Origin: Aliidiomarina minuta
GTDB taxonomy: Bacteria; Pseudomonadota; Gammaproteobacteria; Enterobacterales; Alteromonadaceae
Direction: 5' to 3'
Assembly (NCBI RefSeq): GCF_003987145.1
Contig: NZ_PIPL01000001.1
Location: 124,001-188,000, forward strand
DNA: 64,000 bases
A program made the position numbers and the translations under genes. The notes under the pieces are model-generated. The model saw nothing but the letters and a program-made list of their open reading frames with translations. It was not told where the DNA came from and did no database searches. Shown piece after piece: positions 35,170 to 42,293 of this stretch. Every line of letters starts with the position of its first letter. The stretch's first letter is position 1.

Positions 35170-35733
35170 ATGAATACTGCTCATGCTGCATGGTACACAC
35201 TTCCGCTTTTTATACTCTGCCTGCTGGTCCTGATTAGCATCCTGCTTTCTACTCTTAAAACAGGTATTTCGCCGATGCCAAGTTCCGGTAAAGCGCGGCG
35301 GGAGATTTTACAACAGTTATTCGACAGGCTACCGGATTCTAAGCAAACCATGGTTGATCTGGGCTCAGGCTGGGGGCACCTGGTGATTCCTTTAGCCCGG
35401 CGTTTTCCTCAGCATGAGGTGATAGGTTATGAATTATCCTGGTTTCCCTGGTTAGCTAATCTGACAGTTAAATACCTGTTACGACTGGATAATCTGACAT
35501 TATACCGGCGTGACTTTCTGCGATCTGACTTAGCAACAGCGAGCGTTATGGTCTGTTACCTGGTGCCTCAGAGTATGCATGCGCTGGAACAAAAATTAAA
35601 AGCTGATGAGCTGGAAGTACCGTTGTTACTTAGCCATTACTTTGCATTGCCTTCTTTTAAATCTCAGACTGTGGTTTATTTAGATGACTGGTACCGCACA
35701 CCTGTTTATGTGTATGAGCGTCTTACCACATAA
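35170..35733 (+). CDS. Membrane-anchored class I SAM methyltransferase-like protein
   Basis: A 187-aa protein with one N-terminal membrane helix (about 10-30) followed by a Rossmann-like domain. MVDLGSGWGHLVIPLARRFP is motif I for SAM binding, and VIGYELSWFPWLAN fits motif II with an acidic residue for the ribose. Substrate unknown. The ATG at 35170 has no strong RBS. Its end overlaps the convergent DUF2058 gene by 11 bp. Confidence 0.75.
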   Translation: MNTAHAAWYTLPLFILCLLVLISILLSTLKTGISPMPSSGKARREILQQLFDRLPDSKQTMVDLGSGWGHLVIPLARRFPQHEVIGYELSWFPWLANLTVKYLLRLDNLTLYRRDFLRSDLATASVMVCYLVPQSMHALEQKLKADELEVPLLLSHYFALPSFKSQTVVYLDDWYRTPVYVYERLTT

Positions 35734-36268
35734 GGTCATCCGGAATTTGGTAATCTTTGTACGGATCTTCTTCATCCGGTTGCTGTTGGTCAGGGCTGGC
35801 CACAAAAATCACGGCATCGGCAAAACGCTCTGCCACTTTATCTGCAATATTTTTCGGTACTACTACGTAGCCACTTTGATGCGCGCAGATTGCCAGGTTA
35901 CCGTTCGCCAGGTGTTTCTGGATCTCGTCGTTGACATAAATAGCTTTTACTTTGTTGGTTCTGGGATCGGCGAAGTTAAAACGGATCTCGCCCTCCAGCG
36001 TTAATTGGTGTTGCTGCAGCATTTGCGTAGCCTGAGCCTGTAACGCTTTAGCATCTTCTTCCGCCTTGCGTTGGCGGTTCAGCTCACGATCACGCTCTGC
36101 TCGTTCAGTTTGCTGTTGCTGTACACGCAGCTTCTCTTCAGATACCTGAGTAACGCCTTTTTTTACCTTCTGTTTTTTTTGTTTGCGTTTCTCCTGTTGC
36201 AGTTTTTTCACTTTTTTGTCGTCCACCAGGCCTGCGCCAAGCAGCTGGTCGGCCAGAGATTTACTCAT
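35723..36268 (-). CDS. DUF2058 family protein (YaiL-like)
   Basis: A 181-aa protein of the DUF2058/YaiL family. It starts MSKSLADQLLGAGLVDDKKV, continues with a highly basic coiled coil (KKLQQEKRKQKKQKVKKG, then Gln/Glu/Arg-rich helices to about 105) and ends in a globular domain with YVVPKNIADKVAERFADAVIF. It is often annotated as a nucleoprotein/polynucleotide-associated enzyme; function is unknown, though the basic helix suggests RNA or DNA binding. The start at 36268 is preferred to 36283 by family resemblance. Confidence 0.85.
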   Translation of the reverse strand: MSKSLADQLLGAGLVDDKKVKKLQQEKRKQKKQKVKKGVTQVSEEKLRVQQQQTERAERDRELNRQRKAEEDAKALQAQATQMLQQHQLTLEGEIRFNFADPRTNKVKAIYVNDEIQKHLANGNLAICAHQSGYVVVPKNIADKVAERFADAVIFVASPDQQQPDEEDPYKDYQIPDDLMW

Positions 36269-36431
36269 GTTAGCGATTCTCATTTTTCAAATAGAAGCAG
36301 TTTGCCATTGTAGCAGTTGTGGCAAAGGATAAAAGTAGTGGTAAGTCAATCCCTTAGTTCATTTTAAGAAATTAACAATTGCTATACACAATTAATTTTA
36401 ATACAAATGGGTGGGTATGCTTTTATTCTTT

Positions 36432-36453
36432 TAATAATAATAATAATCAGGAG
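36432..36453 (+). promoter_or_regulatory. TAA-triplet repeat and Shine-Dalgarno before a secreted-protein gene
   Basis: Five tandem TAA triplets (36432-36447) directly precede AGGAG (36449-36453), which sits seven bases before the ATG at 36460. Slippage would alter the leader length but not the coding frame. Confidence 0.45.
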
Positions 36454-36459
36454 CAACTC

Positions 36460-36912
36460 ATGATGAAAACTTTAAGTACAACTTTGGCGTTGGCCACCCT
36501 ACTGGTTTCGGGTAGCGCTTTGTCGGTAGAACGTGCTGAGGACTGTGTGTTATTAGAGCAAAGGGCCCCGGTGGAATTGGAGTTAGAGACGGGCAATGGT
36601 TACGCAAACTGCTTTCGGATAACAGATATTGAAGAAGAGGTGGAGCTGCATATTACAGCTATGTCAGAAACTGACTATAAACACCAGGTTAAAGTCTATG
36701 AACTCAACCCCGGCTCGCGTGTTGAGGCGCTTGGTACTTATGAGTCTAATGATAAGTCTGTGACTCAGGTTGCGGTTCCTAAGACTGACAAAGATCTTGC
36801 ATTTAGCATTGTCCCAACCTCTTCACAATCGACCAATAAAAGCCTTAAAGTCCATTATCTGCATATGGGCGAGAGTCCGCAGGTGATAGTAGAGATGTAT
36901 GAAATTTTCTAA
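36460..36912 (+). CDS. Secreted protein of unknown function
   Basis: A 150-aa protein that I do not recognise. A signal peptide (MMKTLSTTLALATLLVSGSALS) precedes a beta-rich domain with two cysteines (C31 and C54, in EDCVLLEQ and GYANCFRI) that may form a disulfide. No catalytic motif is seen. The strand pattern resembles small periplasmic beta-sandwich domains. AGGAG precedes the ATG at 36460, and a strong terminator follows the stop. It is convergent with katA. Confidence 0.75.
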   Translation: MMKTLSTTLALATLLVSGSALSVERAEDCVLLEQRAPVELELETGNGYANCFRITDIEEEVELHITAMSETDYKHQVKVYELNPGSRVEALGTYESNDKSVTQVAVPKTDKDLAFSIVPTSSQSTNKSLKVHYLHMGESPQVIVEMYEIF

Positions 36913-36917
36913 GGAAT

Positions 36918-36950
36918 ACAGGGAAAGGCTCTGAAGGAGCCTTTCCCTGT
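36918..36950. terminator. Bidirectional terminator, secreted protein gene / katA
   Basis: A perfect 14-bp stem ACAGGGAAAGGCTC/GAGCCTTTCCCTGT has a 5-nt loop. It lies between convergent genes; T-rich sequence follows on plus (TCTGTCTATATTT). Confidence 0.8.
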
Positions 36951-36972
36951 TCTGTCTATATTTAAAATCCGC

Positions 36973-38430
36973 TTAACTGCCGCTACTGACCGCCCGTGCA
37001 ATACGGTCGCCGATGTCTTTATCAATGTTACGCCAGTATTTAAATGCTCTTTCCAGCACAGGGCCTGAAACACCAGCTTTAAGATGTCCTGCGACATTAT
37101 TAACTAGTCGTTCCCGTTCATCATCATTCATGACCTGCCGGATTAATGCCCGAGGCTGACTGTAATCATCGTCATCACGGCGTAAGGTATACGCCTGACG
37201 TACCATTTCACCGCTAGTTGACCAGGTCTCTGCATTGGGATAACGGTTTGGATCTGCTTGTGGTCCGCCTTTCGAATTTGGCGCATAAACGGGGTCAGCC
37301 ACATTCTGCACCCGCATAGCGCCGTCTTTACTGTAACTGTGTAGCGGGCATTGCGGAGCATTTACGGGAATCTGTTTGTAGTTCACGCCGAGGCGGGCCC
37401 GATGCGCGTCAGCGTATGCGAAAATGCGCGCTAGTAACATTTTATCCGGGCTGACACCAATGCCCGGAACCAGATTATTAGGTTCAAAGGCGGCCTGTTC
37501 AATTTCGGTATGAAAATCCGTGGGGTTACGATCCAATGTCAGTTTACCCACTTCAATTAACGGGTAGTCGCCGTGCGGCCACACTTTAGTCAGGTCAAAA
37601 GGATTAAATCGGTAGGTTTCAGCTTCTTTGAAGGGCATGATTTGGACAAACAAAGTCCAGCTTGGGTGCTCGCCCCGTTTAATGGCATCAAAAAGATCTC
37701 GAGTATGATAATCGCTATCTTCGCCTGCTATCTTTGTCGCTTCTTCCTCGGTCAGGCATTCAACGCCCTGATCGGTATGAAAGTGATATTTAATCCAGAA
37801 TTTTTCACCTTCGGCATTCACCCACATATAGGTATGGCTGCCATAACCATTCATATGGCGCCAGTTTTTAGGAATGCCCCGATCCCCCATGAGCCAGGTC
37901 ACCTGGTGCGCGGATTCCGGAGATAAGGTCCAGAAATCCCACTGCATATCGTGGTCTCGCAGGTTATTTGCTGCCAGACGTTTTTGTGAGCGAATAAAGT
38001 GCTGAAACTTTAAGGGGTCGCGGACAAAGAATACCGGGGTATTATTACCTACCAGATCATAATTACCTTCGGGGGTATAAAACTTAAGTGCAAAACCACG
38101 GGGATCGCGCCAGGTATCCGGGCTACCTCGTTCGCCAGCAACCGTGGAGAAGCGTTGCAGTACATCGGTTTTAGTTCCGGGTTGAAAGGGTGCGGCTTTG
38201 GTGTAGGCGCTTACGTCAGCGGTGACCTCAAAGCGTCCAAAGGCACCTGCTCCTTTTGCATGGGGTTGCCTTTCAGGAATACGTTCGCGATTAAACTGCG
38301 CCATCTGCTCGATCAGGTAGTGATCATGCAAGACTATAGGACCATCTGGCCCCACAGTTAATGAGTGCTCGTCGCTGGATACCGGAATACCCGCATCTGT
38401 GGTAGTTGGTTTTTGCTTATAGTCTGACAT
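36973..38430 (-). CDS. katA: Haem catalase (small-subunit type)
   Basis: Catalase converts H2O2 to water and O2 in the cytosol. The 485-aa length fits the small-subunit clade. It shows the active-site region RIPERQPHAKGAGAFG with catalytic His57, RFSTVAGERGSPDTWRDPRGFALKFYT, the distal Asn region DLVGNNTPVFF and the proximal haem-ligand region LLARIFAYADAHRARLG (Tyr). AAGGAG lies before the ATG. It is separated from ilvE by about 110 bp containing a hairpin. The gene name is by similarity; katA and katB types cannot be told apart here. Confidence 0.95.
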   Translation of the reverse strand: MSDYKQKPTTTDAGIPVSSDEHSLTVGPDGPIVLHDHYLIEQMAQFNRERIPERQPHAKGAGAFGRFEVTADVSAYTKAAPFQPGTKTDVLQRFSTVAGERGSPDTWRDPRGFALKFYTPEGNYDLVGNNTPVFFVRDPLKFQHFIRSQKRLAANNLRDHDMQWDFWTLSPESAHQVTWLMGDRGIPKNWRHMNGYGSHTYMWVNAEGEKFWIKYHFHTDQGVECLTEEEATKIAGEDSDYHTRDLFDAIKRGEHPSWTLFVQIMPFKEAETYRFNPFDLTKVWPHGDYPLIEVGKLTLDRNPTDFHTEIEQAAFEPNNLVPGIGVSPDKMLLARIFAYADAHRARLGVNYKQIPVNAPQCPLHSYSKDGAMRVQNVADPVYAPNSKGGPQADPNRYPNAETWSTSGEMVRQAYTLRRDDDDYSQPRALIRQVMNDDERERLVNNVAGHLKAGVSGPVLERAFKYWRNIDKDIGDRIARAVSSGS

Positions 38431-38498
38431 CTTCAGGCTCCTTCAACGTATTGGCATAAGGTTAAAGGTAGTTAGAAGAGTTATATGGCGCAAACTAT

Positions 38499-38524
38499 GG
38501 TGGCAATGCGGGCGCATTACCACC
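38499..38524 (-). terminator. Hairpin between ilvE and katA
   Basis: Stem GGTGGCAATGC/GCATTACCACC (one G-T pair) has a 4-nt loop, 18 bp after the ilvE stop on the minus strand. There is no T tract, so termination is uncertain. Confidence 0.4.
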
Positions 38525-38541
38525 TCGTCCAGAGTTCCCGT

Positions 38542-39537
38542 TTAGAGCGAGGTTAACCAGCCATGACGGTCTTCGGCTTTACCCCATTGAATGTCGTTCA
38601 GAGCCTGGCGCAGTTTAACTGTTGTTTTGCCTGTATGGCCGTCGCCCACCCGATGCTCTTTGCCGTTGTATATTAAAGTTCCAACCGGAGCCAGAACAGC
38701 GGCAGTACCCGACAGTGCCGCTTCGGTTCCTGGCTTAGCGGCCCGCTCCAGGAGCTCTTCGATGCTCAGTTCGCGCTCTGATACCTGCATGCCCATGTCC
38801 CGGGCCAAAGTCAGAATAGAGTCGCGGGTTACTCCATGTAGAAAAGTGCTATCCAGTGCTTTAGTAATAATTTCATTACCATCAATTAACAAGAAGTTAG
38901 CAGCTCCGGTTTCCTGAACATCGCCACCAGGACAAAATAAAACCTGATCTGCCTGCACGGAAGCGCGGGCTTTGAGAATTGGCTGCAGTGCGCTGGCGTA
39001 GTTACCCCCACTTTTAACCATGCCCATATGAGCTGCACAACGTGAAGCATTTTCTTCCAGTAGTAAACGCAGCGTTGTGTCACCACCAGAGAAATAATTG
39101 CCTACTGGTGATAGCAACACATAAAGCATAGATTCCAGTGTAGGTGCGGCCGCTTTGCCAATAGCAGCTTCGGTACCTATATGAGTAGGCCGGATATACA
39201 TTGACCCTGGAGGTGCTGGTACTTCTGCAGCAAAGCGGGCGACGATATCAACAATCATCTGTTGTAGTACTTCTGCGTTGACCTCAGGCAGACTGAGTAA
39301 CTGGCTGCTTTGGATCATGCGCTCAATGTTGCGGTCCATGCGGAAAAAGTTAATGGAACCGTCTTCATGACGGAAGGCTTTTAAGCCTTCAAAACAGGTA
39401 CTGGAATAATGTAATACATGCGCTCCTGGATGCAGGCTAATACTGTCAGAGCTTACAATTTCTGGGCGACTCCAGCCGGATTCATCGAATTTTGCCAGCG
39501 TCATTTCTGGCATGAAAGCTTTACCAAAGACTGCCAT
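38542..39537 (-). CDS. ilvE: Branched-chain amino acid aminotransferase
   Basis: A fold-type IV PLP aminotransferase that makes or degrades Leu, Ile and Val. The 331-aa length and the order of motifs fit the eukaryotic-like BCAT subgroup: LHYSSTCFEGLKAFR, FFRMDRNIERM, the PLP lysine in VKSGGNYASAL, and EAALSGTAAVLAPVG. It stands alone, not in an ilv operon, between katA and a BON-domain gene. AGGA precedes the ATG. Confidence 0.93.
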   Translation of the reverse strand: MAVFGKAFMPEMTLAKFDESGWSRPEIVSSDSISLHPGAHVLHYSSTCFEGLKAFRHEDGSINFFRMDRNIERMIQSSQLLSLPEVNAEVLQQMIVDIVARFAAEVPAPPGSMYIRPTHIGTEAAIGKAAAPTLESMLYVLLSPVGNYFSGGDTTLRLLLEENASRCAAHMGMVKSGGNYASALQPILKARASVQADQVLFCPGGDVQETGAANFLLIDGNEIITKALDSTFLHGVTRDSILTLARDMGMQVSERELSIEELLERAAKPGTEAALSGTAAVLAPVGTLIYNGKEHRVGDGHTGKTTVKLRQALNDIQWGKAEDRHGWLTSL

Positions 39538-39750
39538 ATTGGTTTCCTGCTTCTTATAGTTTTGCTCTCAACCTTGTGGCTGAGGGCTGAATTTGAGTGA
39601 CCAGAGTTTAAATGGGAGAGCCCGGCACAGCAAATAGAATTAACATTTACTCCGCTTTCAGGGTGTATAGCATAACTTCCAACGGGAAATGGTCACGGAG
39701 CGATAGCGTAGAAAAATGTGATGATAAAGTAAGGGGAGTAAAAAAGGAGA

Positions 39751-39777
39751 ACGGAGGCATATAAGGTATGCCTCCGT
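39751..39777. terminator. Hairpin terminator of the BON lipoprotein gene
   Basis: An 11-bp stem ACGGAGGCATA/TATGCCTCCGT has a 5-nt loop, 14 bp after the BON gene stop; on minus it leads to a T-rich run (TTCTCCTTTTTT). Confidence 0.75.
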
Positions 39778-39791
39778 CTTTGTATATAAAC

Positions 39792-40166
39792 TTAGTCGTT
39801 GTAACCTACCTGAAGTGAGTTTTCGACAGAATTCACGCCATCTACTTCACGGGCTTCGTTTTCAGCAAGCTCGATGTGATCCTCTGATTCGACAGTGCCG
39901 CTTAAATGAACGACCCCATCATTTGTTTCCACACTAATATTAGCGTTGCTAAGGTCATCGTGGCTAAAAATAGCGGCTCTGACCTGGGCTGTGACCACGC
40001 TATCATCGATGTATTCACCTGCCTGCTCTGCTCGATCCTGAGCAAACTCAGCCGTATCACGAGCGGTGTCTTCTGCTCTGTCAGTATCGGCATCCCCACA
40101 GGCGGAAAACGCAAAAATGGATAGCACTACTAAGCTACTGTTGCGAAGGAAATTTAAATATTTCAT
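39792..40166 (-). CDS. BON-domain lipoprotein
   Basis: A 124-aa lipoprotein with lipobox FSAC at about residue 23. A charged Asp/Arg/Glu linker (DRAEDTARDTAEFAQDRAEQ) leads to one BON domain (about 55-122: DSVVTAQVRAAIFSHDDLSN ... HLSGTVESEDHIELAENEAR ... NSLQVG). BON domains bind membranes or phospholipids, as in OsmY and DolP, and often serve envelope stress. It is monocistronic, with its own terminator and a 214-bp AT-rich upstream region. Confidence 0.85.
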   Translation of the reverse strand: MKYLNFLRNSSLVVLSIFAFSACGDADTDRAEDTARDTAEFAQDRAEQAGEYIDDSVVTAQVRAAIFSHDDLSNANISVETNDGVVHLSGTVESEDHIELAENEAREVDGVNSVENSLQVGYND

Positions 40167-40363
40167 TGCCTGGCTCCTGTTAATTGGATAATTGTTAATA
40201 AGTACAATATATAATGTAGTTTATTAAACAAATACTTGAACCCTCTTTACGGTTGTTTTTCGTTAACTTTCCAACACATTATTAAAGCAGCGTTTTACAC
40301 TGCCTTTACTCGGAATATACTGCATGACTTAAAGCCAGTGAATAGAATGGGGGAAACTGAAGT

Positions 40364-40384
40364 ATGGAAGATTTGCTAAAATGA
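40364..40384 (+). CDS. Possible six-codon leader peptide
   Basis: ATG GAA GAT TTG CTA AAA TGA ends by overlapping the next gene's start as ATGA. GGGGGAA lies upstream. It could couple translation, or be chance; GGAAG within it may instead serve as the RBS of the downstream gene. Confidence 0.3.
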   Translation: MEDLLK

Positions 40385-40767
40385 TAACCTTGGTTTATTT
40401 GCTTTTCGTGATAGCTGCTGTGGGTGAATTTTTTTTGTTTGGTATGCAGCGAACACTATTGGCTATCGCTTATCGCAGAAAAGTAGACGGACAGTATCTT
40501 TGCCGTCAGTTACTGCCTGAGTGGTTCAGGTACATATGGGGTGTGCGAGGACTGCAGTTGCTATTACTGCTATTTATAATGCTTCTGAGTGGATGGAAAA
40601 CGGCATTTTATACGCTTTGTGTCACTTTGCTTTTATCTTCCTTCCTACCGGTTCCTTTCACTCGTTATTATTCAGATATATTCCACAGACAGGCACGTCG
40701 GGTGCGAGTTAAAGACGAAGCGGCGGGTAGAGAATTAAAAGTAATACTTAAATCCGAAGGTATTTAA
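40381..40767 (+). CDS. Small inner-membrane protein, unknown function
   Basis: A 128-aa protein I do not recognise. About three hydrophobic helices (about 3-24, 52-70 and 74-93) alternate with basic loops, and the C-terminus is a charged cytosolic tail rich in Arg and Lys (FHRQARRVRVKDEAAGRELKV). No enzyme motif is visible. The start at 40381 has GGAAG about eight bases upstream. It is followed by an SDR gene after about 130 bp. Confidence 0.6.
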   Translation: MITLVYLLFVIAAVGEFFLFGMQRTLLAIAYRRKVDGQYLCRQLLPEWFRYIWGVRGLQLLLLLFIMLLSGWKTAFYTLCVTLLLSSFLPVPFTRYYSDIFHRQARRVRVKDEAAGRELKVILKSEGI

Positions 40768-40898
40768 GCGGAATCTTTTAACTGGGATCCCTAAAGGCTT
40801 CGCTTTTGTTATCCTGACGCAGGAGCTGTGAGAATCTATCCACGCTCTTTATTGGCTCACGCAATTTGTTAGCACAGATTGCTTTTCAGGAGAACAGA

Positions 40899-41582
40899 AT
40901 GACTAAAGTGTTACTCATAACAGGTGCCTCTAGCGGGATAGGTAAAGCAACTGCACGTAAAGCTGCGGGAGAGGGGCTTAAACTGATATTAACGGCGCGT
41001 CGACAGGAATTGCTGGATGAGCTGGTCGCTGAGTTTGGTGACGAAAATGCGCTTGCGGTTGCGGCGGATATCACTGACTTTGAACAGTTACAAAAGGTCG
41101 TTCAGAAGGGTGTTGAGAAGTTTGGACGACTGGATGTTACTTTTGCTAATGCGGGTATGGGGGCTTCTGTAGCGGGTACCGAAGAAGGTGACCCAAAAGA
41201 ATGGAAGCGCATGATAGACCTCAATATTAATGCGCTGCTTTACACGGCCAAACTGACTTTACCGCACCTGCGTAAAACAACAGGGCATTTTATTATGACG
41301 GGGTCGGCAGCGGGTCGTATTACTTTGAAAGGTTCTGTTTATGGGGCTAGTAAATGGTTTGTGCACGGTTTCGCGAATAACCTGGCGGAAGAAATGAAAA
41401 GCTGGAGTGGTCGTTGTACAACGATTGCGCCGGGCATGGTGAATACGCCATTTTTTGATGAGCCAAAACCAGATAAGCTCGATCCTGATGATGTTGCAGA
41501 TGCGGTAATGCATGCTATCAATGCTAATCCGCGTAATTGCGTTCGTGAAATATTCCTGATGCCTGCCTATTCAGGCGATTAA
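40899..41582 (+). CDS. Short-chain dehydrogenase/reductase
   Basis: A 227-aa classical SDR with TGASSGIGKATARK (cofactor loop), FANAGMG in place of NNAG, Ser in MTGSAAGR and Y-G-A-S-K as the catalytic pair. ARRQ after strand 2 suggests NADP preference. It resembles the YdfG-like serine/3-hydroxy-acid dehydrogenases, but the substrate is not certain. AGGAGA precedes the ATG at 40899; the frame extends upstream without support. Confidence 0.85.
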   Translation: MTKVLLITGASSGIGKATARKAAGEGLKLILTARRQELLDELVAEFGDENALAVAADITDFEQLQKVVQKGVEKFGRLDVTFANAGMGASVAGTEEGDPKEWKRMIDLNINALLYTAKLTLPHLRKTTGHFIMTGSAAGRITLKGSVYGASKWFVHGFANNLAEEMKSWSGRCTTIAPGMVNTPFFDEPKPDKLDPDDVADAVMHAINANPRNCVREIFLMPAYSGD

Positions 41583-41608
41583 TTTTGTTCCGTGACTGGG
41601 GCTGGTGA

Positions 41609-41956
41609 ATGCAAAACTTAATACTAAATAAAACAGGTAAAGTCGTTTTACCCGTTTCACTCTTACTTTTACTCGCTGCCTGCAGCGGTGCGACTGAGGT
41701 TTCTCTGGCTAACCTGGTTAATCAGGAATATTCCCTGGACGGACGTACAGTGCTTACTAAGGGGGTAGTGAGAACTTTTGAAGAACCGCGCCACTACTGG
41801 ATTGAAGATGAGCAACTGAATAGAGTGTCTATAGAGCCTGATGCTGCGGTGAGAGACTTAGTTGGCGAGCGGGTTGAAGTCAGCGGTCGCTTTACTGTGA
41901 GCAGGGAGCAGGGGCGGGTAATACAGGCACAGAGGGTGACACTCCTAAGCAACTGA
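41609..41956 (+). CDS. Small lipoprotein with OB-fold-like domain
   Basis: A 115-aa lipoprotein with lipobox LAAC (Cys about residue 25). The rest reads as a five-stranded barrel: KGVVRTFEEPRHYWIEDEQ, VSIEPDAAVRDLVGERVEVSG, FTVSREQGRVIQAQRVTLL, like nucleic-acid-binding OB or DUF4131-like domains, though here periplasmic. Function unknown. It follows the SDR by 26 bp and precedes a YbiI-like gene. The stop lies in a 16-bp tandem duplication. Confidence 0.7.
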   Translation: MQNLILNKTGKVVLPVSLLLLLAACSGATEVSLANLVNQEYSLDGRTVLTKGVVRTFEEPRHYWIEDEQLNRVSIEPDAAVRDLVGERVEVSGRFTVSREQGRVIQAQRVTLLSN

Positions 41957-41978
41957 AGTGTTAAGCAACTGAAGTCTG
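41947..41978. repeat. 16-bp tandem duplication at the end of the lipoprotein gene
   Basis: AAGCAACTGAAGT occurs at 41947 and again at 41963 (period 16); the first copy contains the lipoprotein gene stop codon. Confidence 0.65.
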
Positions 41979-42017
41979 ACTATACTAAGTAGAAACCTTT
42001 AACCAGGAGTTTTCTTT

Positions 42018-42284
42018 ATGGCGGGTGGTTGGTCGCGTGATGGCGCTGTACAGGATCAAATTGATGCCAGTGTCGAAGACAGTGTAAAGCGGGCGCGCAG
42101 TCGCATGCCAGCAGGCGAAAGCTTTACTCATTGTGAAGAGTGTGGTGAAGCGATTCCTGAAGCACGGCGTAAAGCCGTGCCAGGAGTGCGCTTTTGTATT
42201 GAATGTCAGAGCGAGTTGGATAAAGAAGAGTCCGCAGCAGCTGGCTTTAATCGCCGGGGCAGTAAAGACAGCCAACTGCGTTAA
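42018..42284 (+). CDS. DksA/TraR-type zinc-finger protein (YbiI-like)
   Basis: An 88-aa protein with a C4 zinc finger (CEECGEAIPEARRKAVPGVRFCIEC) like that of DksA but without its long coiled coil. E. coli YbiI is a close match in size and layout (MAGGWSRDGAVQDQI). DksA-family proteins act in the RNA polymerase secondary channel; whether YbiI does is unknown. CAGGAG lies upstream of the ATG. It is convergent with the metalloprotease gene, 9 bp away. Confidence 0.9.
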   Translation: MAGGWSRDGAVQDQIDASVEDSVKRARSRMPAGESFTHCEECGEAIPEARRKAVPGVRFCIECQSELDKEESAAAGFNRRGSKDSQLR

Positions 42285-42293
42285 TCACTAAGT

